This document shows, piece after piece, positions 29,172 to 44,600 of a stretch of DNA of 64,000 bases (positions within the stretch are counted from its first letter, which is position 1; each line of letters starts with the position of its first letter). The stretch is from Anastatus disparis (Eukaryota > Arthropoda > Insecta > Hymenoptera > Eupelmidae), in assembly GCA_017163975.1 (NCBI GenBank), contig JAFFSR010000221.1, positions 2,852,001-2,916,000 on the forward strand, read 5' to 3'. A model generated the notes under the pieces. That model had not been told where the DNA came from, searched no databases, and worked only from the letters and a program-made list of their open reading frames with translations. The translations under genes and the position numbers were made by a program.

Positions 29172-29649
29172 CTTTTAAAAAAATATCTTCTTATTCGGTG
29201 TGATGCTGAAAGAACCTTTTACAGTTTTTAATGTATCTTTAGTATAAAACGCATATGAGCAGAAATTTAAACGTTGAATTAAAAGTTTTTTTTAATTTAT
29301 ATGTTAATTTATGTTTTATTTCAATTAAATTCTTTTTTCATATTTTTAAAATATCCATTTTATATTATAATTTTTATTTTATGCGCGTACTTTGTGTCAT
29401 AAAATAATCGAGTCATATCTTAATCTTTAACTGTAACATATGTTTTTTTAAAATGAACGATTTCAAAAATATAAAAATTTTCTGAGTCTACAAATAAATA
29501 TGATCTAATATTTAAAAAATTCATTTCACAAATGTAAAATTTTTTTTATTCGAATTGTTCTCGAATATATTAGTAAAATTTATAAAATTTACAAAACACG
29601 TTTTGTATTGATGAAAAAAGTATTTTTGAAACGTATAAAATTACTTTAT

Positions 29650-29848
29650 TTTTTTTTTTAACGTCGCTATATTTATGCTATGCTATTTTTGCTAAGCTAA
29701 TTATCGACAGAGCTCGTAAGTGTGTTTATGAACAAAGCACATGTAACGTGCCGTAATGTAATCAATCGGCTGCCGAGAGCGGGATTCGAACTCGGAACCT
29801 CGAGAATACGAATCCAATGCTTTACCGAATGAGCCACAGACCAACTCT
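29650..29848 (-). mobile_element. tRNA-derived SINE, copy 2
   Basis: Minus strand: head TGTGGCTCATTCGGTAAAGC, B box GAGTTCGAATCCCGC, body with ACGTTACATGTGCTTTGTTC, tail ATATAGCGACGTTAAAAAAA. The A-rich tail is on the left as poly-T. No clear target-site duplication remains. Confidence 0.8.
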
Positions 29849-29849
29849 T

Positions 29850-32544
29850 AGAACTATTTTAAAGAAGGAAAATACACTATTTACGGAAATCGTTTATAGT
29901 TTGAAAACAAATAAATTTAAATCAAAAGTTGCCTTTTTTTTAAAACATTATGACTACTTTATTTTTTTTTTTTTAGATTATTACAAAATGAATAAAAAAT
30001 AAAATATTACGATTGTCCTGAATCTCATTCATGAAAAATTATGTTATAAATAAATAAAAAAATTCATCAAAGAATTTTTATTTAACAAAAAATTTTAAAA
30101 ATATATATTGTATCTGCCCAAAATCGTCAAGTACTATCTCGTTAGTCACTAAAAATTCGTCAGTCGTCAATTTAGAAAATTTAGTCGAGATCAGGTCTTG
30201 AAAATCGTCAATTTAGCGATAAATCGTCTGACCTAATCACTTTGCTTCTCTTGCTTACTATCTGATATGACAGACGGGCGCACTTGTAATATGTACAATA
30301 AATCGATGAAGGTGGCTCGGCTGCTAGAACTTGGCTATTTTATGCTAGGAGTTGCTCTATTCTCATTGCGGGAAACGACTACTACGCTTACTAGTAGCTC
30401 AATTGTTACGCGGTAAGTTTGAATAGCCATTTATGCCCAGATTTAGTATCCGTTGCAATATAAATATATGTATGAGCAAATTTTTTACTTTTTTGTGAGT
30501 CTTGTGAGGAGAGAAGAGATTCTCAGAGTTGGACGAAATTTTAGTATTTTGTTTTATCTTATAAAAAAATAATACAGATTAATAATTAAGAAATCATTTT
30601 TTTGTTCAAACTTTTCAGAGCTATGCAGAGCTGCATAGCTCTGAAAAAATTGTCGCAGCAGCGTAGACAGAATAACGATTTTGTTCACGCAAAACAAAAA
30701 TTGAAAATCAAATTTTGTTCAAAGAGTTGGATAAAATTTATTTTCTTATGTGAAAAAATGGTCAATTACTCTTCTTAAAATATATGTAAATGAATCATAA
30801 TTATTACAATTTAAATTAAACTTTTCTTATCAAGTAAGTGAAATGTTTAAAAAAAGTATGGGTGAACTCGAATTCATGTTGGATTATTATCATAGTGGAA
30901 ATCGTACGAAGTATCTTATTTACTATTTTATGACGCTACTCGGTAGTAAATTTTAGAGACTGTATTGAGTTTTCATTTTTAAATAGATAGGTATTGATAA
31001 AAATTATATTACGTATTTATTCAACTTATTTAAATTATCTCGCTACTAAGAAATCAAGATTATTCTAAAATTGAATCTAATGAATTCCTTTTGCTTTTAA
31101 ATTTCTTTTATTCAAGCGTTTTCTTTTTCAAAACTCATAAAAATCAAAAAATAAGATTTTTAAATATAATCGCCACAATCATAGAAAGTATGAAGTCATG
31201 TTTAGTATCTCATACATTCATCAATGATTGACTGGTTATAATAAAAATTTATAGAATCATACAGAGCAAAATTACTTGCTCATTTGACGGCGATGAAACT
31301 TCAACTAATGAGTAAAAGAGAGAGAGACGGAAACATAAAGAGAACGGTGGATAAACTTTCCTTTGCTTACAAGTGTCTCAAGGCATAGTTGTGCTAATTA
31401 GAAAACTTGTAAACGCGCATGCTAGATGAGACCATATACGAAAATCGTACAGTCAAACTTTATCTCTGCAGCGTTAATGTTTATTTTTGCTCGGCCACGT
31501 ATGTATAGATGCTGAAAAGATGAGACTTGAAGTGTATTCGGCGCTGCGCGGTTTTCATGAACCGTGATAATAATTATGATAATATATATTTTAATTAATA
31601 TGAAGTCATGATCTTTGGGTACAAACGTTCAATTATACTAAATAAGGAGGTGCATAAATAATAAAATTTTCAAATGATAAATAAAATAACGAATTACAAT
31701 TATTGGAGTTTTGATATAAGTAATCTTCTGTGTTGTATTTTTTACTTTAAGTATAATACAAAGCAGAATAGAGAGTAATTTCACTTACATTTATTGTATT
31801 CTCTGTAAAGATAATTTTATTATAAATATAAAATTCGTGTAAAAATTTGCAATTACGATAATGGCATTTTTAAGTAGTCTGCATACATTTTGATTTATTA
31901 AATAAATATTTTCTTTGTATGTCAGTTAATTTCATTTAATCGGTTTCTTATAATGAACGATCTCTTTATTGATTATAAAAGACTTTATCAGTAAAAAATA
32001 TTTGATTTCCCCTTGCAATTTTCAATAAATTTTTTTCAGAAAGAATTTTATATTTATTTTTAATTCGATTCTTACAAACTTTCCAGTAATTGATTTATGT
32101 TTCGTACATGTAACACAAGCCGATAATAATTAAAATAACAAGTATTCTGTGTGTAATTTGGTGATATTGATTGATCTGATTTGATTTGAAAAAAAGACCC
32201 AAATCAAAAGCTTATTGGTTTCCTTGGACTAATTCAAAGTATCATCCACTGCGAAAATACAAATTTGTTTTATACTAGCTTTTCTTTTATTTTCATCAAG
32301 CCATGCTGCAGTAATTAAGAGATTTTTATTGACTGTTCATCTGTGTTAATATATCTTGTCAATAAATTTGATATTACTCTCTTCATTAGTTTTCAATGAC
32401 TAAAAAGTTCATTTTAAAATTGTATCACTTCATGGCTTTTTTTTCTACTAATTTATTTGATGATTTAAAATGCTTTAACGTTTAAAATGCTTTAAAACAC
32501 TCAATGAATTGATGTACATGTTCTATACATATACATAAGTTATT
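29850..32544. other. Non-coding DNA
   Basis: Contains scattered CGTCA words at 30120-30230 and the perfect palindrome at 30612. No supported gene. Confidence 0.55.
30612..30647. repeat. Perfect 36-bp palindrome
   Basis: TTTTCAGAGCTATGCA, loop GAGC, then its exact complement: a 16-bp stem with no mismatch in non-repetitive sequence. Confidence 0.9.
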
Positions 32545-32550
32545 ACATAC

Positions 32551-32692
32551 CTGAAATACCAATATACATCGATCATGACAGCATACTTGTCGGTAGGTAT
32601 TTGGGTGGCGAATGTATTATGCTCTTCAAGTGACATTTCATGTCTATCTGAACGTAATCTCTCCATTAGCACACTGTTAAACGCTTCGTGTT
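32551..32692 (-). CDS. Isolated coding exon of an unrecognised gene
   Basis: A 142-bp stop-free minus-strand exon is bounded by a good acceptor (TTTTTCAG at its upper end) and donor (AG|GTATGT at 32545-32550). It encodes about 47 residues starting HEAFNSVLMERLRSDR and ending KYAVMIDVYWYF, with ordinary soluble-protein composition and no low complexity, unlike chance frames in this AT-rich DNA. Phases are 1 in and 2 out. No neighbouring exon could be linked with confidence: one candidate downstream (acceptor TTTTCAG near 31525) would give ten codons and a stop. The protein family is unknown to me. If real, the gene may enclose or flank the serine protease on the opposite strand. Confidence 0.5.
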
Positions 32693-32700
32693 CTGAAAAA

Positions 32701-34698
32701 TTATTGAAAATATAATATGATTCACTAGCGATAATAATGGATTAATATAAATAACAATCCTTTCTTGTATTTTCGAATCACGCTGTTCTTTTTTTACTAA
32801 AAAATTTTTGTTTTTGCAAAAACTAATAACTGCAGCTAGAAATTATGATATGCCAAAAAGCAACATTCTCTTTCAAAATAAATAAATTTTAAAGCTTTGT
32901 TTTTAAGAAATATTTTTAAAAATTTCATATCGGCTTTCTGTCTTGATTGTTCTTTTTAAAAGCTTTTCAAAGTTTTCTTGAAAACAAAGAATAATAAAAT
33001 TAATTTATCCTTATCAGAAAAAGTATTACTTTCACTAATTGAGATGAAGTCATCTCTTTATTTCTGGTTGGAGCTATTAGTTTTTACAAAAAAATAAATT
33101 TTTTTAGTCAGAAAAGAACAGAGATTAGATAGCTTTTTAACTAACCAAGTGTAGCTTGATCGTAGAAGCAGAAAAATCATGAATATCCATAAGATTGCTT
33201 CAACTTGATTGCACTTAAATGCCTTGCGATAAATGATGAATTAGCATAGCCATATAAATTGTCATCGTGTAATGGACATCTTATACAATAATATTATAGA
33301 ATAATCAACTATTCAGTCAATATAAATTGTTGACGGATTGAAAATATACAAATTTAATGCGGCCTGGTTATTTCCAAACATTATTTAGGAAAGAGATAAA
33401 AATTTGTCGTCATAGAATTATACAATGAAACATAAGTTGTTTGACGAGAGCGTTGTATTAATCGAAAGTCATCTTTACGACTGCTAGGTTTTTATCATAT
33501 TTCATATTATTTATACAGAATGGATCCTTCTAAACATTTCTAAATTTCATATAGTTCATATGTGTTCATATTTGTATACAAAACAAATAATAAGAAAAAC
33601 AAATAAATAAATTTAAACACATTATCTTTAATCAAAGCATATTTAGATTATTAACGTTTGCAAAAGTGATTTTGATAAAAATTAATATTTTTTCGTTATT
33701 AATATTAAATCTCTAACTTAGAATAATCATTTATTTTTTTAAATTATTTAAACAAGAACATTGAATCATTAACTACATTAGATTCAAATAACTTTCTAGA
33801 AATTATACTTTTGTATATCATCAAGAGAAATTACCATTTTTTTTCGATTCAATCATTTATCAATTAATAAATAAACTTGAAAAGATAAAGAGTGACATAC
33901 ATAATTAAAATTTTTATGTCATTCAAAAAATTGTCATATTTAAAATCTACTTAATCACTGCATTAAAAAAATGCTTTTGCTTTTCACGCATATTATCTCT
34001 TACGCATTATACTTATCTTATGAACGTCAGTGATAATTTTGATAGAAAGTCATATCTTTAATCAATCACAATAATTATGCATTAAAGCAGAAAATCAGCT
34101 GTATTGGCTGTATTGAATATTAAGCACAAGCATAGGAATTTTTCAAGTACTATTTACATTCTAAGATAAAATTCCATCAACTTTTAAATAATATGTAAAG
34201 AGTTTTTCAAAATTTTTTAAAGAAATAAAATTTTAAATAATTTATATCTAAAATTACAAATAACACCAAAATTCGTATTTTTTATTTTTGTTGCCCAAGT
34301 TCAAAACCTAACGCTGCCAAAAATTTTATTTTTATTTAGAAAATTTTATTGATTACAATATTTTTTTGTGCAATGCGTGATTGTGATTGCAAACAAAGTT
34401 CAATCACTTAAAATTCAGTGTATTTACACATAATTTTGGGGTGATGTTAAAATGATTTGTTGTAATATTTGCTTTCAGTACATTAACATTCAATTCCATG
34501 CCTGAATGTTGATAATGCATTTTTATTATTATTTAAGTGTTATAATGCAATCATAGTTTTTTCCGTTATGTAATGAATAAGAATTAAAAAGAATAAATCT
34601 TATCTTATCTTAATGTAATTTAATGAATTAGGATTTAAATGTTAATTGAATAATTTAAATCGACCAAGTTTCTCATTAATAATTGATGAAAATTTACA
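32701..34698. other. Non-coding DNA upstream of the protease
   Basis: Very AT-rich. A short stop-free minus-strand stretch with a donor near 33146 was seen but could not be joined to the exon at 32551-32692 with confidence. Confidence 0.5.
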
Positions 34699-34741
34699 TA
34701 TATAAAGCCACAAATTTAATTGGACTTTTTAACACTTCAGT
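34699..34741 (+). promoter_or_regulatory. Candidate core promoter of the serine protease
   Basis: TATATAAAG (34699-34707) lies upstream of an arthropod-type initiator TCAGT (34737-34741), 17 bp before the ATG at 34758. The TATA-to-initiator spacing, about 40 bp, is longer than the usual ~30 bp, so the true start may lie slightly upstream of TCAGT. The start codon is supported by the signal peptide that follows it. Confidence 0.55.
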
Positions 34742-34757
34742 TTAAAATCGTTGGAAA

Positions 34758-37755
<2,998 letters not shown>

Positions 37756-37880
37756 ACATTTTTTTAATTGTTATATTTGTACATGAAATTGTTATTCTAA
37801 CATTCACCAAGTCCTCTTGCTAATTAGGAAAAATTGTAACTGTAAACATTTAATAATTCGAGTCATTTGTAAGTTTATTA

Positions 37881-37901
37881 AATAAATATTTGTTAAATAA
37901 A
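37881..37901 (+). terminator. Polyadenylation signals of the serine protease
   Basis: Two AATAAA hexamers (37881-37886 and 37896-37901) lie 126 and 141 bp after the stop codon, a normal distance for a short insect 3' UTR. Confidence 0.55.
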
Positions 37902-40578
37902 ATTTCTACGATCTTATAATATGTACAGATCAATATATTCTACCCAATATCACCAGGAATGAGTCCGGTCTGACTAGTAAAAGCTTTATGTTAAGCCATA
38001 ATGACTGATGTAACGTAAAAAATTATTTTTATATTTTCATTGATATTTATAATCCATTCTGTAAAATTTTCAACGTATTTTTCTGGACTACGATTTTTTT
38101 ATTTATTTTTAAACGAATTTTCAAATTTTTACTTTGAAAATAAAGTATATTATAATATATAATATTTATTATAATTTAATAAAAAAAGTATGATTTACCA
38201 ATAATGTACCGGCATAATTCAGTTTCTTTTCAAATAAGGGATTTTGTTTTGAATCAGATCCATCCTTTGTGACGCACGAGGTAACGCTTCTTCTTTAGGC
38301 TATTTGGATAAAGTACTGACTGCAAATTCGATTGACCCTGCTGTTTCTACTTGAATATACAAGAACTCATGATGTGTGAATAAAGAGAAAAGAGTCGGTT
38401 TTAACATTAGTCAGATATAATAGAAAGCTCTAAATCTTTATGTACACAACGACTACGTTTCTTTCATTGGCCGAATTTCTAATTAAATTGCAAATGAAAG
38501 TGAACTTTCTTTTATTTCTTAGAGGACATCAACTTTTTCTTTTCCAATTACCTTTTTATCGTTATACTGCTCCCTAGAAAATGTAGAAGCTTCCGGCATG
38601 GTAATAGTTTTTCTTTTTTTTATGTGGAAAATTATTATTAGTAGTAGTGTTAGGCTTTATTTTTCAGACTATATATTAAGGAACAGAGAATCGAGTATGT
38701 ATTTCTGATATACAATCTACCAAAATTGCAAAAAGAAATTCAAGATAAAAAATCAAGAATAAAATAAAAAAATGTATTTAAATTAGCAGTAAAAAACATT
38801 TTTTATTATTTTAATGAATGATATAAAACAACTACATTCTAATTCATGGAATTTTTGGAAACGGCGTTTATTTTTAATATATTATATAAAATAGTACTAT
38901 TAAATTACCTAGCTATGAATTTATTGAGTATTTGGATCTGTAACTAAAGTTAGCTTTTCCTGTTTCTTTTTATAAAAAACACTTGCAGTAGATTCAATAA
39001 AATTCGATGATCTGGAGTTCTATTCTATTCGGATACTCTCCTTTTAAGTAAAAATAAGATAAATTTAATTTATAACAATAAAGTAAAAACTTAATTCACT
39101 TTTCAGTTAAAAAAATGAGATATATTTGCCGAAGGTATATATAATGCAATTATTTTGCCATTTGGTCCATAAAAACAAAAGCAGTATTTTTTTAAAAGTT
39201 GTAATTTTAATTTTATTTTTATTTGATTCAGATAAAATATTTCAAAACTCCATTCAATTTTCTTCTTTTTTAGTAGTTATTCTAAAAATTAATTTTGCTT
39301 ACCTGCTTTGAATTTATTTATATAATTATAAAGTTGTTAATAAGTTCTAAAATTGAACTCTCCTTGTTATTCGTTTATAAACATAGAAAATATAGTCATC
39401 TATCAAGTAGCGCCTTCTTTGAACTAGCGTTCAGCTCCGTTTTACCTTATTTGAAAAAAAGTAATTTTATGATACTATTATTGAATTTTTTCACAATAAT
39501 AACGAATACTTGTTTTAAAAGAAAAGATATAAAAATATATTTAAAAAATAAGTTACTTTTTATTTTGTACTGAATATCTTTAAAATACAAATAATGTAAA
39601 TATATTCTCATACGGAAGCTAACAGCTAATACATTGATAGCCATTTCTCCTTTTATTTTTATTTTATTCAAAGACTATAATATAATTCAAATTTATTAAA
39701 TGATAGATTTGTTTTTTTATTCATTTTCATGCGCTGTTCGTAGCAGACGTTGTTTGCAAAAGAAACGTACGAAATATTTAAAATAAAAACTACTAACAAA
39801 CGATTTATCATTTCCAAACAATAATTCAAACACAATAAATTATGCGATATTCTATATCGCGTTGAATTAATGTTTTAGAATGCAAACGGGCTTGCACGCA
39901 GGCATGATTCATTCAAAAAGTAATTTTCGCTATATATAATTCTCGTTTGCATAGAAAAAAGGTTAACGCACCGATTTGTCCGGACAATGGCATAACGACA
40001 GAAACCAGTGTATATTCTGATTGAGGACGTTTGTCATGTTTCGTATAATAGTTGTACTTTCGACATGTATATCAATAAACAAGAGTAAAACAATCAACTA
40101 TTATTTATTCTTATTAAAAACGAATCAGAAAAAGGAGAAAACAAATAATTAAAGTTGACTTAAAAAAATTTTAACAATATCCAACATTTTTTTAAAAATC
40201 ATCTATTATAAAAAATTACTTAAGTTAATAAAATTTTGGCAAAAAGTGGAAATCAATCCATTAATTCACAATGATCATTTTTTTTTTCATCATGTTCTTT
40301 TTGATATGTAGGCCAAAAATGAGTGGAATGAGAAAAAGGGAGAGCCATTTTCCATTTAAAACAATTTCTTCTATCTAAATTTTTTTCTCCGTCTCTTGTT
40401 CCTCTCTCAATCGAACGAGCGTAAATCAAGACAGAGATTAATCAACTCTCTTTATCCCCCTGGGAGCTCTAGCTGTCGCGCGATAAGAAATTCTGGAGCT
40501 CCGTACTTACAGTCCGCTTTCTAGAATAAGTCTAAGAAGATGGTATATACGAAAAAGAGAAGCCTTGTAAAATTTACA

Positions 40579-40609
40579 GTGAACAGTTCACGTGCACCGG
40601 AATTTCCGG
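40579..40609. promoter_or_regulatory. Cluster of three palindromic sites
   Basis: GTGAACAGTTCAC (40579-40591) overlaps an E-box CACGTG (40589-40594), and CCGGAATTTCCGG (40597-40609) follows within three bases. All three are exact palindromes. The third contains GGAATTTCC, which fits the Rel/NF-kB consensus, and the first contains nuclear-receptor-like AGTTCA half-sites. It sits in a locally GC-richer patch (40430-40690) with no coding frame. Binding is inferred from consensus only. Confidence 0.45.
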
Positions 40610-42169
40610 CGCAGTCTAGGAAACGCTTGATCGTGGAATGAGTTCGCAAAAGTCATCGAACGCTACTTGCAATTCGTGCAGACGCAAAACCTATCTCTTT
40701 CCTTATTTTACCTTCTTTCGAATTTTTTCCTTTTAATACGTGATTTTTCTTAGATTCTAAGGCAGCAGAAAGGTTGAAAAAAAACAGCATTGTGTTTGAG
40801 GATTTTTTAAACGTACACCGAACTGTTGGAGAAAGAAAGAATCAAAAGTTCTTTTGTACCATTGTGGAGAAAAATCGATTTTTGTAAATGCTTCTTTATC
40901 CTTGAAAGGTACAATCAGAAAATTCTTTTATGTAGTACAGTTAAGGGGCTCTGTATAGCTTATATTTTAAATGAATCATTATCAGTGACAAATGATTCGC
41001 AGAATTTTAAATCGAAGCATCGAATGAAAAATGTTCTTTTTCAAACATTAGAAAAAAGTTTAACTTATTATTATTTAATAGTTTTTTTACTTTATTTTGG
41101 AATGGCTTGATTTTCCATTTTTTCAACTTTTGTTGACATATTTTTTATTATTTGTAATTTTTAATCAAAGTACAAAAATGCTCATTTTTTATCGTAGGTG
41201 AACGAACTTTTGATGATGTCTTTTGTTTTTATTATTTGAAATCTTCATTAAATGCACGAATATTTTTGAAACACATAAAACTTTAATTAATGACCCAAAA
41301 TGATGAGAAAAAAACATCTTTTAAATTTATTTCAAAAAATTAATCATCTTTTTAACTTACTGATGATAATCCTTTTAAAAAAATATATGCGCATTAGAGA
41401 AAAGTGTGATCAAGTGTATAAATAGCAATAAGTGGTACATTTCATGTAAACTTATTCTTTTGTTTGACTATGAATGAAAATGATTTGCTGCTAAGCTACA
41501 CGCATGAACTAAGATGATTGGAAAAGTCTTCATTTAACTTTAAACTAAATTATTGTATACCATAGCGAAATGTATATATTTAAGGAAGACGTCGACACTG
41601 TATTGGTCTCGTACATAGCTTGTGCTATGATACCGTAGAATCTGCAGGTAATTGAATTTCCTGTAGTATGTAAAGTGCCGAAATTGTCGAACTGGCGAGG
41701 TGGCCAAACTAAAACGATATTATAAACTTTGTAGAAGTGCTGAAACAGTTACTTACATGCCGTGTAAACTGCGTAATTATACACTACTTTATACTAATTC
41801 CAGGAAGCAACTATTTCAAAGGACATGTTATTAAATTATATGCTATTATATTTTGCTGTATAAATATTTTTATTTTAACACTCAATTTAAAAAAAAAATA
41901 AATTATGAGGTTATAAGAGCAACATGAAATATTTATAGAAATATTTATTCTCACAAAAGTTATTTATTATTATACATAACGCTTAAGAGGAAGTCGGACT
42001 TCCTGTCTTTATCTATCTTTGACTATCTGTATTTTGCAATATTTATATAAAAATGATCGGTTGCGACAGCAAAAATCATAGCTCCTACTTGATATAAGGA
42101 TAATAAGTAAATTATATTTAAAAAGTACGTAATAAAATTATTTATTTTACTTATATCTAGCGGGGGCTG

Positions 42170-42235
42170 CTATTTTTTTCTTCCCTCAATTTCGTCAGTC
42201 GCTTCTTCATTTGAGTTAAATTTCTTGCCCTTGAA
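42170..42235 (-). pseudogene. Scrap of a mariner-like transposase
   Basis: A 21-codon minus-strand frame reads FKGKKFNSNEEATDEIEG before a stop. GKKFxSNEE is a hallmark near the C-terminus of Tc1/mariner transposases. The flanks show no catalytic DDD/E domain that I can read, so this is a fossil fragment. The short length keeps confidence low. Confidence 0.4.
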
Positions 42236-43214
42236 TATCTTTTGAAGGTTTGCATAAAGCTATGTGAATAGGGAAGCAACTCGACGCACAATTTATTTAA
42301 TCCAACTATTGTTTCCATTGACTTGTGATAGAAATTTATATAAACTGTTCCATGGACTTATTTATGTTTTTTGGAACGACTGCAGAGTCCTCAATGTAAA
42401 CGGTATTTGCACAATGAAGTTTAAATTCATCACATCGGTCAATAATATCTGATTTCCCATCTGCAGAGTCTCCATAATTTTTATCAAGTCACTGATTAGT
42501 TTCGACGATATCTTTTTCCATTAAAAAAACAATGTATAATCAAAGCATAAAATTCTATTTACCCACTGTTTCGAAAATAGCAAAAGTTATTTTACGAAAA
42601 CTATAGTAACTTAAAAATTAAATGTTAGATTCCATGATATTTTAGCATGTGTCATTTGAAGATGAATACTACTCACAAATCTATCCATAATCTATCCATG
42701 TATTAAACCGAAAACTTATTAAATGATATGTTATTTAAACATTTGTAGGGATGTATTTCAGTGATTATTCAGCTAAAGTTATTTGATTTAAGAAAGACAA
42801 GTGTTTTTTCAATGCATATACAGTAAATATAACCAAAGAACGCAATAGATATCGAGTATACATATCTATAAAAGAACAAAAATTAGAAAAATTTAGTCGC
42901 AGAATTGAAATAGCAAATTTATATTTCATTTTATACGTTTTGGAAACTCAGTCAATAAGCGTAGAATAGTTTTAAGACTGTGGAACAAGTATATATACGA
43001 TACATCTGGTTAGATTTTACTCTATAAACTCTTTTTTTCTCAACAATATAAATGTCTATTTTTTATTTTTTATACTTTATATTTTTTCTTTTTTATTTTA
43101 ATTTTATTTTTAGTTTTGTATAATAAATTTTTTACTTTGTAAATAGATTGATAAAAAAAATATATATTACTTAGATCTCGAAATAGTTATGTAATTTTCA
43201 TAATTTTTTAAATT

Positions 43215-43262
43215 TATTTAATGTCGCTGTATTTATGCTATCTGAGCCACTGACGACCTTTG
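43215..43262 (-). mobile_element. Internally deleted SINE copy 5 (~48 bp)
   Basis: Only the extreme 5' head (CAGTGGCTCAG on minus, ~43241-43252) and the 3' tail (TAGCATAAATACAGCGACAT, ~43221-43240) remain, directly joined. The ~150 bp between them, including the B box, is gone. It is nevertheless flanked by an 8-bp direct repeat TTTAAATT (43207-43214 and 43263-43270), so the deletion may predate insertion. Confidence 0.75.
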
Positions 43263-43765
43263 TTTAAATTATGGTAATTCTTTTACTAGAACTCGATTTT
43301 TAGAAATTTCAAACAATTATTTATTAGCAATGAAAAATACATAGTTATATTAATTGTTATTTAAATTACATACATATTATAGATTATATAACCATGTAAA
43401 TTATAATAATAAATTTCGTTATAAATATAAATTACCACTTTTTTTAAAATTTTAATAAAAACTAAAGCAAATTGATTATTATAAACATTTTGGAGAGTTC
43501 CATTAGTACCGAATATTTTCTAAAACTCAAGGAAGATTTATTTTAATACCACGCAGACATACGTAAATTCTACATTTAAAAAGCATACAATTAAAGTTAA
43601 TGCCCAAAGTACCTGTCATCGTGCCTGCAAAGTCTGTTATAAAATCCTCTTAAAATCCTCGTCCAGTTTACGCATTAACTAGTATACGCAGTATACGCGT
43701 TAAACGAGCTCCTCACGACGATTTGTCATTCTAATGTGCAAGCGAGCCTTGCAAACCACAGTTGC

Positions 43766-43790
43766 CCTCCTCCCCCCCCCCCCTCCTCCG
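43766..43790 (-). other. G-run with quadruplex potential
   Basis: Eleven consecutive C on the plus strand (43773-43783) flanked by CCTCC blocks. The minus strand therefore reads GGAGG, a G11 run, then GGAGGG, which meets the four-G-tract rule for an intramolecular quadruplex. Confidence 0.65.
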
Positions 43791-44571
43791 ACTGTCGTTC
43801 CCTTGTCTCCGGCAAGTGTTGCACATGCCTTGATAGCAATACTATTTCTCCTACTCTCCTTCTCCTAATGTCGTAGCCACTGTTGTAGCAATTGTTTACG
43901 GCTAGTAGAGTATCTACGAGAAGACAAAGAGCGAACATTAAGGCAACTAAAATTGCTATCAAATTAAGAGAAACATTGACTTAATGGCTGTTTCACATGT
44001 TTTGAATTCTGATCTTTGTTCGCTCGATCTTAAAGTCGACAATGTTACTGGTAAACTTAAAGTTATTACTTTAATGAGATCTTTGAAAATAAGATCAACC
44101 TAATGTGCTTCGTTTATTCCTAAGGAGATTATCCACAATAAGCTCGTACGAATTATTTTTCTACATCTTTTAATTCTTCATTTTTTTAATCAAAAAGATA
44201 AAGTTTAAAAAATCTTGATTTATTATAAAATAAGAGCTATTTATTATTCAATCAAAATTTACCCAACAATATTACTGTTGGCGAATAAAATTTGATATTG
44301 TCATATGATTTATTTCCTAAAAAATTTTTCCATTGAACGAACTTATTTTGTAAAATGAATGAAATGCTATTAAGTGTTCATAAAATAAAACTTTTTTGGT
44401 ATCACATATCGCGTATAATTAACGCTTATGCCTAAAGTATATTTTTATCAAAATTCTTCACGTTAACCAAGTACCAAATATACATTAAAATGTCCATTCG
44501 TCGCGTGAAGCAGAGCTCATTTATTAAGCGTTATAGAAAATATTATCATGAAAATTAGCATCAGTGTGCGC

Positions 44572-44600
44572 GCGAGCATTGCTCGCACCAGGGACCCTGG
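44572..44600. repeat. Two adjacent perfect palindromes
   Basis: GCGAGC-ATT-GCTCGC (44572-44586) is followed one base later by CCAGGG-A-CCCTGG (44588-44600), GC-rich against a very AT-rich surround. Confidence 0.85.

Larger units (their letters stand above)
18729..29649. other. Gene desert with several GC-richer patches
   Basis: GC-richer patches at 19200-19490, 20040-20660, 21140-21500, 22000-22450, 22980-23220, 25020-25150, 26210-26900 and 28430-29175 stand out from the AT-rich ground. None gives a frame with splice support or a family motif. They are the best candidates for conserved non-coding elements or unrecognised non-coding transcripts. Confidence 0.5.
37921..43206. other. Intergenic DNA
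   Basis: AT-rich apart from the patch at 40430-40690 (palindrome cluster) and the mariner scrap at 42170. No other supported feature. Confidence 0.5.

Noticed and set aside
31490..31530. Possible last exon of the orphan gene (acceptor TTTTCAG, ten codons, stop)
   Set aside because: Phase fits, but ten codons with a common acceptor motif are easily found by chance.
33135..33200. Possible upstream exon for the orphan exon, donor near 33146
   Set aside because: The phase-compatible frame is open for only about ten codons and has no good acceptor.
43726..43962. Minus-strand frame with a signal-peptide-like start
   Set aside because: Starts at TTG rather than ATG, runs through the poly-C tract as poly-Gly, and has no family motif.
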